Shown piece by piece: positions 53,461-62,260 of a DNA stretch of 64,000 nt (the stretch's first letter is position 1; every line of letters begins with the position of its first letter). The stretch is from JACCZX01 sp963710675 (GTDB lineage: Bacteria; Pseudomonadota; Gammaproteobacteria; Burkholderiales; Burkholderiaceae_F). The position numbers and the translations under genes were made by a program. The notes under the pieces are model-generated. The model was not told the DNA's origin, did no database searches, and worked only from the letters and a program-made list of their open reading frames with translations. The DNA lies in assembly GCA_963710675.1 (NCBI GenBank), contig CAVQBE010000002.1, positions 124,001 to 188,000 on the forward strand, given 5' to 3'.

Positions 53461-54261
53461 TTATCTGCGACTACTCAGATACTTACTCTGGGGAAAATTT
53501 AGTGCCAGCACGCGTTCGGCGTCGGCCTGCAAATCCTTCATCTGCAGTGCCTCGTAGGAACGCGCGATGATTGATAACGCTTCTTCGGTGGCAGGAGTCT
53601 GCTGAAAGTCGCGCACGACGGTTTGTGCGCGCTGAATGGCAGCGAGATAGGCCTTGCGCGTGAAGTAATAGCGCGCGACATTGACTTCCGCCTGGCCCTG
53701 CGAGTTGGCCAGGTAAATCATGCGCGCGCGCGCATCCGGAGCGTACTTACTGTCCGGATATCGAGTGATAAGGTCCTTGAATGCATCGAACGCTTCGCGC
53801 GCAGCTTTCGCATCACGCTCCGAAATGTCCTGCCCGAGGAACTGGCCGAGAAAACCAAGCTCGTCATTGAAGGACGCGAGCCCCTTCAGGTAATACATGT
53901 AATCGACATTGGGATGATTCGGGTACTGACGGATGAAGCGATCGGCAGCTTGAATGGCCTGCGCACTCTCACCCTCCTTGTAGTACGTGTAGGCGATCTC
54001 CATCAACGCCTGCTGAGCATGGCGGCCGAACGGGTAGCGCGATTCGAGCTTTTGATAAAGCTCCCGCGAACGCTTCCAACTGCCGTTGTTCAGCTCGGTG
54101 CGGGCCTCCGAGTACAGCTTGTCCGGATCCCATTTCAGCGTTTCATCGGTGTCGCCCCAATTGATGCCGAGCCAGCTGCAACCGCCGAGGGCTGCAGAGA
54201 AAAAGACCATCGCGGCCGTGGCGACTAACGGCGCGACCCGTTGCATCCAATGGGTTTTCAT
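53461..54261 (-). CDS. bamD: Outer membrane assembly lipoprotein BamD
   Basis: 266-residue lipoprotein of the BAM complex that folds outer-membrane proteins. The signal sequence ends in a lipobox AALGGC with the acylated Cys at 28. TPR repeats follow: LYSEARTELNNGSWKRSREL, YQKLESRYPFGRHAQQALME, IAYTYYKEGESAQAIQAADR, and later YYFTRKAYLAAIQRAQTVV. I start at ATG 54261; two in-frame alternatives lie just upstream. The end of the gene overlaps a 10-bp tandem duplication (CAGTTATCTG twice, 53448-53467). It is divergent from rluD, where a bamD-rluD pair is conserved. Confidence 0.95.
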   Translation of the reverse strand: MKTHWMQRVAPLVATAAMVFFSAALGGCSWLGINWGDTDETLKWDPDKLYSEARTELNNGSWKRSRELYQKLESRYPFGRHAQQALMEIAYTYYKEGESAQAIQAADRFIRQYPNHPNVDYMYYLKGLASFNDELGFLGQFLGQDISERDAKAAREAFDAFKDLITRYPDSKYAPDARARMIYLANSQGQAEVNVARYYFTRKAYLAAIQRAQTVVRDFQQTPATEEALSIIARSYEALQMKDLQADAERVLALNFPQSKYLSSRR

Positions 54262-54308
54262 CGAGCGGCTTACCATTTGCAAGTTGCTCGGCAGTATATC
54301 GTTCGACG

Positions 54309-55337
54309 ATGCCTATCTCGCACTCGGACGACGCGGTAGAAAGCGACGATGCTCCGGACGCCTCGCCCGCGCTGCAGCTGCGTATCGACCAGCGTTATGC
54401 AGGCGAGCGATTGGACAAGGCGCTCGCGCTGATGATTCCGGACGTATCGAGGAGCCGGCTACAGCAATGGGTCGCCGCCGGCGCTGTCACGGTAAACGGC
54501 GAGGCGGTCAGAGCGCGGCACACCCTGACGTTTGGCGACGTTGTCGAGGTGACGCCGCAACCCGCGCCCGACGCGGCCGCGTATCAGCCCGAGCCGATGC
54601 CGATCGACGTGATATTCGAGGACGACACGATCCTCGTATTGAACAAGCCGCCGAAGCTTGTCGTGCATCCTGCCGCCGGGAACTGGTCGGGAACGTTGTT
54701 AAATGGCTTGCTTGCTTACGCGCCATCGCTGATCGACGTTCCACGTGCGGGAATTGTCCATCGGCTTGACGCCGATACGTCGGGCCTGATGGTTGTCGCT
54801 AAAACACTGGCCGCTCATGCCGATCTGGTGCGTCAGTTACAGGCCCGCACGGTGACACGCGAATATTGGGCGCTTGTCCTCGGCGTTCCCGCGCCACGCG
54901 GCGTCGTCGACGCCGCCATCGGGCGTGATCCGCGCAATCCGCTGCGCTTCAAAGTGAGCAGCTCAGAATCGGCAAAGCCTGCACGCACGCACTATGCAAC
55001 GCTCGACTCTACAAAGAATGCGGGTGCCGACATTTCCTGGCTAGCGTGCCGGCTTGAAACGGGCCGCACGCATCAGATTCGCGTGCATCTTGAGCATATT
55101 GGGCATCCGCTGATTGGCGATCCGGTGTATCGGCGCAGGCTGCCGCCACGCGGCGAGCCAGCAGCGCGGTGGAAGGAGTTTGATCGACAGGCGCTGCACG
55201 CGTGCCGATTGGCTCTGGACCACCCGGTGAGCAGGCAGCGTTTGAACTGGTTTCACTCTCCCGCCGCCGATCTCGCGCAGTTGATGCATGAGCTTGGCTT
55301 TCGCCCGCTCGACGTTGCAGCCGAAGTATTCAGATGA
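54309..55337 (+). CDS. rluD: 23S rRNA pseudouridine synthase RluD
   Basis: 342 residues. An S4 RNA-binding domain spans about 30-85 (RLDKALALMIPDVSRSRLQQ) and the RluA-family catalytic domain follows. Catalytic D154 is in HRLDADTSGLMVVAK; upstream is NKPPKLVVHPAAGNWSGTL and downstream RTHQIRVHLEHIGHPLIGDPVY. RluD modifies helix 69 of 23S rRNA. ATGA overlap with pgeF and divergence from bamD are the usual arrangement. Confidence 0.95.
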   Translation: MPISHSDDAVESDDAPDASPALQLRIDQRYAGERLDKALALMIPDVSRSRLQQWVAAGAVTVNGEAVRARHTLTFGDVVEVTPQPAPDAAAYQPEPMPIDVIFEDDTILVLNKPPKLVVHPAAGNWSGTLLNGLLAYAPSLIDVPRAGIVHRLDADTSGLMVVAKTLAAHADLVRQLQARTVTREYWALVLGVPAPRGVVDAAIGRDPRNPLRFKVSSSESAKPARTHYATLDSTKNAGADISWLACRLETGRTHQIRVHLEHIGHPLIGDPVYRRRLPPRGEPAARWKEFDRQALHACRLALDHPVSRQRLNWFHSPAADLAQLMHELGFRPLDVAAEVFR

Positions 55338-56140
55338 GTGCGCAATGGATTCGCCCCGATTGGCCGGCGCCGCCCAACGTGCATGCGATCATCACCACGC
55401 GAAGGGACGGCGTCTCGCGAGGGCCGTACGGTGTGCCTCCGCATGGGCATGGCGGAATGAACATTGGGCTTGGCAGTGGCGATGATCTGGCAGACGTGAC
55501 AGCGAATCGGGCGTTGCTGCGGACGTCGTTGCCATCTGATCCTCGCTGGCTGCACCAGGTGCACGGCGCAGGCGTGGTCGATGCCGCACAAGTCGACGCC
55601 GGTTCCACAGCTGACGCATCGTTTGCGACGACGCCCAACGTCGTGTGCGTGGTATCGATCGCAGATTGCATGCCGGTGCTTATGACCGACACATCAGGTC
55701 GTTCTGTCGCCGTGGCGCATGCCGGGTGGCGCGGCCTCGCGGCGGGTGTCATTCAGGCGACGGTCAAATCAATGCGCGCAAGCCTTCAAGATCGCGGCGC
55801 TGAGTTGATCGCGTATCTTGGCCCTGCCATTGGCCCTGCGCACTTCGAAGTTGGCGCAGAAGTGCTCGATGCAATGCAGGCGGCATTGCCAGACGCACAG
55901 CGTGCGTTCAGCGCACGACCGCAAGGCAAGTATCTGGCCAATCTGTTCGAACTCGGGCGCCAGGCGCTTGATCAAGTCGGCGTCACCCGCATTTATGGCG
56001 GGCACGACTGCACGTTTCAGCGATCCCGCACGCTTCTACAGCTTTCGCCGCGATCAAACCACGGGTCGCCACGCGGCGCTTATTTGGCGCGTTTGACCGG
56101 CAGTCATGCTGTGCGGAGAATCCGCGTTCAGGAGACATAA
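55334..56140 (+). CDS. pgeF: Purine nucleoside phosphorylase / polyphenol oxidase family protein (PgeF, YfiH)
   Basis: 268-residue Cu/Zn-dependent YfiH family protein. It has TRRDGVSRGPYGVPPHG, then LHQVHGAGVV with a metal His, ADCMPVLMTD with the conserved Cys, AHAGWRGLAAGVI with the second His, and YLGPAIGPAHFEVG. Homologues act on peptidoglycan precursors (removing misincorporated L-Ser) or on purine nucleosides. The gene overlaps rluD by four bases, as in E. coli, and is followed immediately by phaC. Confidence 0.92.
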   Translation: MSAQWIRPDWPAPPNVHAIITTRRDGVSRGPYGVPPHGHGGMNIGLGSGDDLADVTANRALLRTSLPSDPRWLHQVHGAGVVDAAQVDAGSTADASFATTPNVVCVVSIADCMPVLMTDTSGRSVAVAHAGWRGLAAGVIQATVKSMRASLQDRGAELIAYLGPAIGPAHFEVGAEVLDAMQAALPDAQRAFSARPQGKYLANLFELGRQALDQVGVTRIYGGHDCTFQRSRTLLQLSPRSNHGSPRGAYLARLTGSHAVRRIRVQET

Positions 56141-57886
56141 ATGCCCACTTCGACAGGTACGACATCGACCAGCCGCCGGACGCGAGCGAAAGCAGCACCT
56201 TCGCGCCGCGCCGATAAATCGCGCAGCGAATCGGCCTTGGCGAATCCTGCCGCTTCCAAAGCGCCCGACGCGTTGCCTGCGCCGTACGCGCTTCCGCCAT
56301 CGCCCGATCAGCTAATTCACCTGCAACAGGACTATCTGACGCGACTTGCCACGTTATGGACCGATTTCTTTCAGAATCCCGCAAAGTCGTCCGAGCCAAT
56401 CGCCGACTCCCGGTTTTCAGATCCCGCTTGGCAGAGCAACTCATTGGCATCTTTTTACGCGCGCGCGTATCTGCTGAATGCGGATTTCATGAATCGGTTG
56501 GCCGATACAGTCGAGGCTGATCGCAAGACTAAGCAGCGGGTGAAGTTCGCGGTATCGCAGTGGGTCGATGCTGCTTCGCCTTCCAATTTTCTTGCGACCA
56601 ATCCCAAGGCACAGCAGACGCTGCTGGAGTCGCGCGGAGAAAGTCTGAAGTCAGGTCTCGACAACCTGATGAACGATATCCAGCGTGGCCGCATTTCGCA
56701 GACCGATGAAAGCGCCTTTGAAGTGGGGCGCAATGTTGCCACCAGCGAAGGGCAAATCGTTTTCCAGAATGCCTTGTTCCAGCTGATTCAATACAAGCCG
56801 CTGACTGACAAGGTCTATGCACGGCCGTTCGTGTTGGTGCCGCCATGCATCAACAAGTACTACATCCTCGATCTGCAACCCGAAAACTCTTTCATTCGGC
56901 ACGCTGTCGGAAATGGTCACACCGTTTTCGTCGTGTCGTGGAAAAACCCGCACCAACCCGAGTCGAATCTGACGTGGGACGATTACTTGGAGCAGGGGGC
57001 GATCAAGGCGATTCACGTCGCGCAGGAAATCAGCGGCCAGAAGCAAGTCAACGCGCTTGGTTTCTGCGTCGGAGGGACGATCCTGGCGACAGCACTTGCA
57101 GTTATGTTGGCACGTGGCGAGTCGCCTGTGTCCAGCGTGACGATGATGACTGCGCTGCTCGATTTCGAAGAGCCCGGCATGCTCGATTTGTTCATCGACG
57201 AGCATCAGGTACGCCAGCGCGAACAGACACTTGGCAAGGGTGGGTTGATGCCCGGCCGCGATCTGGCGATCACGTTCAACAACTTGCGTTCCAACGATCT
57301 GGTATGGAACTACGTCGTTAACAATTATCTGCAAGGCAAGCAGCCGCCGGCGTTTGACTTGCTGTACTGGAATGGTGACAGCACGAATTTGCCCGGGCCG
57401 ATGTATGCCTGGTATCTGCGCAATATGTATCTGGAAAACAATTTGCGGATACCTGGGAAGCTGGTGTGCTGCGGAGAGCGCATCGATTTGGGTTCGATCA
57501 AGGTGCCGACGTACGTCTTCGCGGCGCGCGAGGATCACATCGTTCCCTGGAAGGCGGCGTATGCGTCGGCGCGGCTGCTACCGGGCACCGGAAAGTCAGG
57601 TGGCATTCGATTCGTGCTCGGTGCCAGTGGTCATATTGCCGGCAGCATCAATCCGCCATCGAAGAACAAGCGCAGTTACTGGACCGGCGCGCAATCCAAG
57701 CTACCGGCCGACCCGGAGGCATGGTTACGCGCGGCTGAAGAGCAGCCTGGCAGTTGGTGGACCGATTGGAGTAAATGGCTTGCGCAGTTCGGCGGGCCGA
57801 AGAAAGCTGCACCGAAAAGTTTCGGCAATTCGAAGTACAAAGTCATCGAAGCGGCACCCGGCCGTTACGTTCAAGAAAAAGCTTAG
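56141..57886 (+). CDS. phaC: Class I poly(3-hydroxyalkanoate) synthase
   Basis: 581-residue polymerase forming PHA from (R)-3-hydroxyacyl-CoA on granules. The lipase-like box ALGFCVGGT places the nucleophile at C309, and the catalytic Asp lies in VFAAREDHIVPWKAAY and the His in GASGHIAGSINPP. The N-terminal region (about 1-55) is a low-complexity basic/proline stretch, then the DUF-like N-domain (AWQSNSLASFYARAYLLNAD). AGGAGA precedes ATG 56141. phaC and phaA are adjacent, so the product is expected to be polyhydroxybutyrate. Confidence 0.95.
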   Translation: MPTSTGTTSTSRRTRAKAAPSRRADKSRSESALANPAASKAPDALPAPYALPPSPDQLIHLQQDYLTRLATLWTDFFQNPAKSSEPIADSRFSDPAWQSNSLASFYARAYLLNADFMNRLADTVEADRKTKQRVKFAVSQWVDAASPSNFLATNPKAQQTLLESRGESLKSGLDNLMNDIQRGRISQTDESAFEVGRNVATSEGQIVFQNALFQLIQYKPLTDKVYARPFVLVPPCINKYYILDLQPENSFIRHAVGNGHTVFVVSWKNPHQPESNLTWDDYLEQGAIKAIHVAQEISGQKQVNALGFCVGGTILATALAVMLARGESPVSSVTMMTALLDFEEPGMLDLFIDEHQVRQREQTLGKGGLMPGRDLAITFNNLRSNDLVWNYVVNNYLQGKQPPAFDLLYWNGDSTNLPGPMYAWYLRNMYLENNLRIPGKLVCCGERIDLGSIKVPTYVFAAREDHIVPWKAAYASARLLPGTGKSGGIRFVLGASGHIAGSINPPSKNKRSYWTGAQSKLPADPEAWLRAAEEQPGSWWTDWSKWLAQFGGPKKAAPKSFGNSKYKVIEAAPGRYVQEKA

Positions 57887-57898
57887 GAGCGTTCTTAA

Positions 57899-59077
57899 AT
57901 GTCCAATGTAGTCATCGTTGCAGCTGCGCGCACTCCAGTTGGAAAATTTGGCGGTTCGCTGGCGAAAATTCCTGCTGCTGATCTTGGCGCGATCGTCATC
58001 AAGGAGGTGCTGAAGCGCGCGAACGTTAAACCCGAACAGGTTGACGAGGTCATCATGGGGCAGGTGTTGACTGCTGGTGTTGGACAGAACGCGGCGCGGC
58101 AAGCGGTTATCAAAGCGGGCCTGCCTGTAACGGTTCCCGCGACAACCATCAACAAGGTGTGCGGATCGGGACTGAAGGCGGTGATGCTCGCGGCGCAGGC
58201 GATCGCTAACGGTGATGCGGAAATTGTCGTTGCCGGCGGGCAGGAGAACATGAGTGCGTCGCCGCACGTGATGCAGGGATCGCGCGATGGTTACAGGATG
58301 GGCGACGCCAAGATCATCGACAGCATGATCGTCGACGGACTCTGGGATGTTTACAACCAGTACCACATGGGCATCACTGCGGAGAATGTTGCGAAGGAGC
58401 ACAACGTCGACCGAGCGACGCAGGATCAATTTGCACTCGCCTCGCAGCAGAAAGCCGCCGCCGCGCAGGACGCAGGACGCTTCAAGGAAGAGATCGTCGC
58501 CGTGCCGATTCCGCAGCGAAAAGGCGACCCCATTTCTTTTGATGCAGACGAGTTCATCAACCGCAAAACCAACGCCGAAGCGCTGTCCGGGTTGAAGCCT
58601 GCATTCGACAAGCAGGGGAGCGTGACAGCCGGCAATGCATCAGGACTCAACGATGGCGCTGCCGCATTGCTGGTGATGTCGGAAGCGAAGGCGAAGGAGT
58701 TGGGACTCAAGCCGCTCGCGACGATCAAGTCGTTCGCGTCGGCGGGAGTCGATCCGAAGATTATGGGCATGGGACCTGCGCCGGCGTCGCGCAAGGCGCT
58801 GAAGAAGGCGGGGTGGACGGTCGATCAAGTCGACCTGATGGAGATCAACGAGGCTTTTGCTGCGCAGGCATGCGCGGTTAACAAGGACATGGGCTGGAAT
58901 ACGGAGAAGATCAACGTCAACGGCGGCGCGATTGCGCTCGGTCACCCGATTGGCGCATCGGGTGCGCGCATTCTTGTGACGCTGCTGCACGAGATGAAGC
59001 GGCGCGATGCGAAAAAGGGCCTGGCCGCGCTTTGTATCGGCGGTGGAATGGGTGTCGCGCTGGCGGTCGAGCGTTAA
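57899..59077 (+). CDS. phaA: Acetyl-CoA acetyltransferase (beta-ketothiolase)
   Basis: 392-residue thiolase that condenses two acetyl-CoA to acetoacetyl-CoA for PHB. The acyl-bearing C88 is in TTINKVCGSGLKAV, the conserved AGGQENMSASPHVM follows, the His is in GGAIALGHPIGASGAR, and the second Cys is C379 in LCIGGGMG. Length is normal. AGGAGCG precedes ATG 57899, 12 bases after phaC. A gene on the other strand separates it from phaB. Confidence 0.95.
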   Translation: MSNVVIVAAARTPVGKFGGSLAKIPAADLGAIVIKEVLKRANVKPEQVDEVIMGQVLTAGVGQNAARQAVIKAGLPVTVPATTINKVCGSGLKAVMLAAQAIANGDAEIVVAGGQENMSASPHVMQGSRDGYRMGDAKIIDSMIVDGLWDVYNQYHMGITAENVAKEHNVDRATQDQFALASQQKAAAAQDAGRFKEEIVAVPIPQRKGDPISFDADEFINRKTNAEALSGLKPAFDKQGSVTAGNASGLNDGAAALLVMSEAKAKELGLKPLATIKSFASAGVDPKIMGMGPAPASRKALKKAGWTVDQVDLMEINEAFAAQACAVNKDMGWNTEKINVNGGAIALGHPIGASGARILVTLLHEMKRRDAKKGLAALCIGGGMGVALAVER

Positions 59078-59100
59078 GCCGGCTCGGTCTCGCTCTGCAA

Positions 59101-59845
59101 CTAGGCCGGCCGTTGTGGACGTTGCAATGCAGGATCCACACGCCGCGGCGCGTACCAGAGATCCATCTGTTCGCGATGCTTGATTATTGAGCCTCCGCTC
59201 AACGCGCCGCGCATGACAATGCCGAGCACTTCGAGGCCGGAATAGGTGCGCAGCTTGCGGCCCGACGTCAGCACCGCTTCGCGCAGAATTACGAACCGTC
59301 CGATCTTCTTCAGCGCAATGCTGAGCGTGATCTCTTCGGCGCCGAACAACCGTTCGTCAAAGCCGCCTGCCGTCTCGAATGCGGAACGTGTGCAGAAGAC
59401 GAAGCAGCCCGCTGCGAGCCGAGCCCACCGCATCGTTGCTGTCATCCAGGGAATCAACACTCGCGCGTACAGCGGAACTTCGCCATCGAAGCGGACGGCG
59501 GCACCGCCGCCAATCGAGCCATTGGCGACGGCAGCGAGCGCAGCACGCAGCACGTCCTCATCGATTAGTGTGTCGGCGTCGACAAAGACGAGCAGATCGC
59601 CGGTTGATGCACGCGCTCCCGAATTTCGGGTGGCGGCGATCTGCCGATGCTGTACGGATACGACGCGTGCGTTCAATTCGTCCGCAACCTGCGCGGTTCG
59701 ATCTGTCGACGCGTCATCGGCGACGACGATTTCATATTCGATTGCGCAGGCCGTGGCCGCGGCGTGCACGGCCAGTGAGCGTCGCAGCCAGCAACGGCTC
59801 CTCGTTGTGCGCGGGAATAACAAAGGAGACAAGATTCGGTGTCAT
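59101..59845 (-). CDS. Family 2 glycosyltransferase (one frameshift)
   Basis: About 247 residues when joined. ATG 59845 gives TPNLVSFVIPAHNEEPLLAA, the GT-A N-terminus. After ATLT the frame shifts: one extra base in GGCC (59770-59773). It continues with VHAAATACAIEYEIVVADDA, the DDAS nucleotide-sugar motif, ATRNSGARASTGDLLVFVDA with the DxD, and GGFDERLFGAEEITLS. There is a weak C-terminal amphipathic region and no clear membrane anchor. Acceptor and sugar are unknown. It lies between phaA and phaB on the opposite strand, which breaks the usual phaCAB run. Confidence 0.85.
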
Positions 59846-59936
59846 CAATTGATCATAGAGGCTCGCTTTCAAAGCCCAGCCGCGGCTGATGCTGGACTAA
59901 TAGTGTCTAATTACAGAAAACACCAAGGAGACAGGC

Positions 59937-60672
59937 ATGGCAAAACTGGCATATGTGACCGGTGGCATGGGCGGCATCGGTACCGCAATCTGCCGCAGAT
60001 TTCACGACGCCGGATACAAAGTGATCGCAGGCTGTGGGCCGACACGCGATCACGCGAAGTGGCTCGCTGAACAAAAGGCCGACCGTTACACGTTCGCGGT
60101 TTCAGTTGGCAACGTGGCCGATTGGGCTTCGACCAAGGAGGCGTTCGACAAGGTCAAGGCAGAACACGGACCGATCGACATTCTGGTCAACAACGCCGGA
60201 ATCACACGTGACGGTGTATTCCGCAAGATGTCGCTGGAAGACTGGCGCGCAGTGATCGACACCAATCTGAACAGTCTGTTTAACGTCACCAAGCAGGTGA
60301 TCGACGGGATGCTGGATAAAGGCTGGGGCCGCATCATCAACATTGCTTCGGTTAACGGCGAAAAGGGTCAGTTCGGGCAGACCAACTATTCCGCGGCGAA
60401 GGCCGGCATGCATGGCTTTTCGATGGCGCTTGCGCAGGAAGTCGCGAGCAAGGGCGTGACCGTGAACACGGTTTCGCCGGGCTATATCGCGACCGATATG
60501 GTGATGGCGGTGCGCGAAGACGTGCGCGAGAAAATCATTCAGACGATTCCCGTCAAGCGTCTTGGGCAAGGCGGAAGAGATCGGATCGATATGCGTATGG
60601 CTGTCGGGTGACGACGCAGGATTTACCACCGGTGCCGAGTTCTCGTGCAACGGTGGACTGCACATGGGGTAG
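59937..60672 (+). CDS. phaB: Acetoacetyl-CoA reductase (one frameshift)
   Basis: Short-chain dehydrogenase of about 245 residues that reduces acetoacetyl-CoA with NADPH to (R)-3-hydroxybutyryl-CoA. The Rossmann start AYVTGGMGGIGTAICRRFHD, NNAGITRDGVF, the active-site Ser region NIASVNGEKGQFGQTNY with Tyr-x3-Lys (YSAAK), and TVSPGYIATDMV are all typical of PhaB. Near 60570 an extra G (GG at 60570-60571) shifts the frame; the corrected C-terminus reads EIGSICVWLSGDDAGFTTGA and ends at TAG 60672. CAAGGAGA precedes ATG 59937. Confidence 0.92.
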
Positions 60673-60678
60673 GCATCG

Positions 60679-61438
60679 ATGGCCGAATCACGCAAGGTGG
60701 CGCTGGTGACCGGTGCCGGTAGCGGCATTGGCCGCGCCGTTGCGGTCACGTTGTTGAAAAACGGATTCGACACAGTGCTCGCAGGTCGCCGGCTCGATGC
60801 ACTCGAAGCGACAGCAAAGCTCGGCGAGGGCGCGAGAGGCAAGTCGCTGGTGGTCGCCACCGACGTCGGTGACCCGCCTTCGGTGGATGCGCTTTTCGCA
60901 AAGATTCAGCAGCGCTTTGGTCGGTTGGACGTGTTGTTCAACAATGCCGGCACCGGTGCGCCACCTGTTCCGCTCGAAGACCTTACATACGCGCAATGGA
61001 AAGCTGTTGTCGACGCCAATCTGACCGGCGCGTTCCTCTGCACGCAGGGCGCATTTCGTTTGATGAAGTCGCAGGATCCGCGCGGTGGCCGCATCATCAA
61101 CAACGGCTCGATATCGGCGCACGCGCCGCGACCCAACTCCGCTCCGTATACGGCGACGAAGCACGCGATCAGCGGCCTTACGAAATCATCGTCGCTCGAT
61201 GGCCGCAAGTACGACATTGCGGTCGGCCAGATCGATATCGGTAACGCGTTGACCGATACTTGCCGCCCGAATGACAAAGGGCGTGCCGCAGGCGCACGGC
61301 GCGATTGCGGTCGAGCCGGTGATGGACGTTCAGCATGTCGCCGACGCGGTGCTGCACATGGCCAGCCTTCCGCTCGATGTGAACGTGCTGACGATGACGG
61401 TGATGGCAACGAAGATGCCTTTTGTCGGCCGAGGGTAG
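60679..61438 (+). CDS. SDR family oxidoreductase (one frameshift)
   Basis: About 252 residues when joined. The NAD(P)-binding loop LVTGAGSGIGRAVAV is near 10-24, NNAG near 90, and the catalytic tetrad includes Ser in NNGSISAHAPRPNSAPY and Tyr/Lys in PYTATKHA. After GNALTD an extra base (near 61257) shifts the frame. Joined, the C-terminus is ARMTKGVPQAHGAIAVEPVM, then HVADAVLHMASLPLDVNVLT and MATKMPFVGRG, ending at TAG 61438. It starts seven bases after phaB. The substrate is not evident, and it need not be part of PHB metabolism. Confidence 0.87.
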
Positions 61439-61461
61439 TTAACGCGCTGCGTCGCGCGAAG

Positions 61462-61767
61462 TCAGCCAGGTTGCGGACCTTCGTATCCCTCAATGATGAT
61501 CAGATCGGCAGTGGACACGGGCTCCCGTAGCTTGATTGCTTCTTGGTACTCGGCGGACTTCCAGCAATCGACCGCTGCCTGGTAGCTAGGGAACTCGATA
61601 ACCGCGTTGCGAGAACGACTGCCGCCTTCGGGATTTTCGAAGCGACCGCCCGCACCAGGAAAGCGTGCGCCGAACTTGGCCAAGGGCTTGGCATTTGCGG
61701 CGACATAGGACTTGTATTTCTCCTGATCGGTGATGTCGACGCGCACGATCCAGTATCCCTTCGGCAT
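61462..61767 (-). CDS. DUF1330 family protein
   Basis: 101 residues forming a dimeric alpha/beta-barrel-like (ferredoxin-fold) protein. GYWIVRVDITDQEKYKSYVA, GARFPGAGGRFENPEGGSRS and NAVIEFPSYQAAVDCWKSAEY match DUF1330. The function is unknown. GAGGAGG lies 5 bases before ATG 61767, an unusually strong ribosome-binding site for this window. Confidence 0.92.
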   Translation of the reverse strand: MPKGYWIVRVDITDQEKYKSYVAANAKPLAKFGARFPGAGGRFENPEGGSRSRNAVIEFPSYQAAVDCWKSAEYQEAIKLREPVSTADLIIIEGYEGPQPG

Positions 61768-61776
61768 GTATCCTCC

Positions 61777-62247
61777 TCATTCACTGATGCGCTTCTTTAA
61801 ACCACATTCGGCCCGCGCTTTGCAACGAATCGATTCTGGACGTACAGATGGATCCGCAAACCCGATTATCAGACAAACAAGAGCAACAACATCTGCCGTC
61901 ACAACTCGCCCGACTTGCTCGTTATAGTTGCCTGCTGCTGAGCAATCCAGAGAAACGAGACGACGCTGATCAGGCCAGCGAGGAATGCGACAGTTCGAAA
62001 CATCGGACGAAACGCGGACAAGTATCAACAACACACCCAGCAAACCAAAGAGCACTGCACGATGGCGCATCAGGATAGCGAGGTTTGGTTCGCTGAAGGA
62101 GACTCCATAGAGAGATGCGAGTCTTTCACTGCCGAGCACACCCGACAACGGCAACAAATGAATCAGCCCGGCCACAACCAGCATCGCAGGAATCAGATAG
62201 CGGATCCCATAGATTAGTGACGCAACGCATAGGGATCGATCAGTCAT
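61777..62247 (-). CDS. Small multi-pass membrane protein (two compensating frame errors)
   Basis: The frame encodes 156 residues. The first part, YLIPAMLVVAGLIHLLPLSG and NLAILMRHRAVLFGLLGVLL, and the end EQVGRVVTADVVALVCLIIG match a small betaproteobacterial membrane protein family that databases sometimes label phosphopantetheine adenylyltransferase. The middle (from about 62030 to about 61930) is hydrophilic and unlike the family. Reading one base over gives a hydrophobic LAGLISVVSFLWIAQQQ instead. I infer one extra and one missing base around that stretch, which would restore a four-helix protein of about 130 residues. The function is unknown. Confidence 0.6.
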   Translation of the reverse strand: MTDRSLCVASLIYGIRYLIPAMLVVAGLIHLLPLSGVLGSERLASLYGVSFSEPNLAILMRHRAVLFGLLGVLLILVRVSSDVSNCRIPRWPDQRRLVSLDCSAAGNYNEQVGRVVTADVVALVCLIIGFADPSVRPESIRCKARAECGLKKRISE

Positions 62248-62260
62248 GAGTCGCGCTGAG

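Noticed and set aside
53448..53467. Tandem 10-bp repeat CAGTTATCTG at the end of bamD
   Set aside because: It is only two copies and short. Most likely a chance or recent slip duplication with no evident role beyond overlapping the stop codon.
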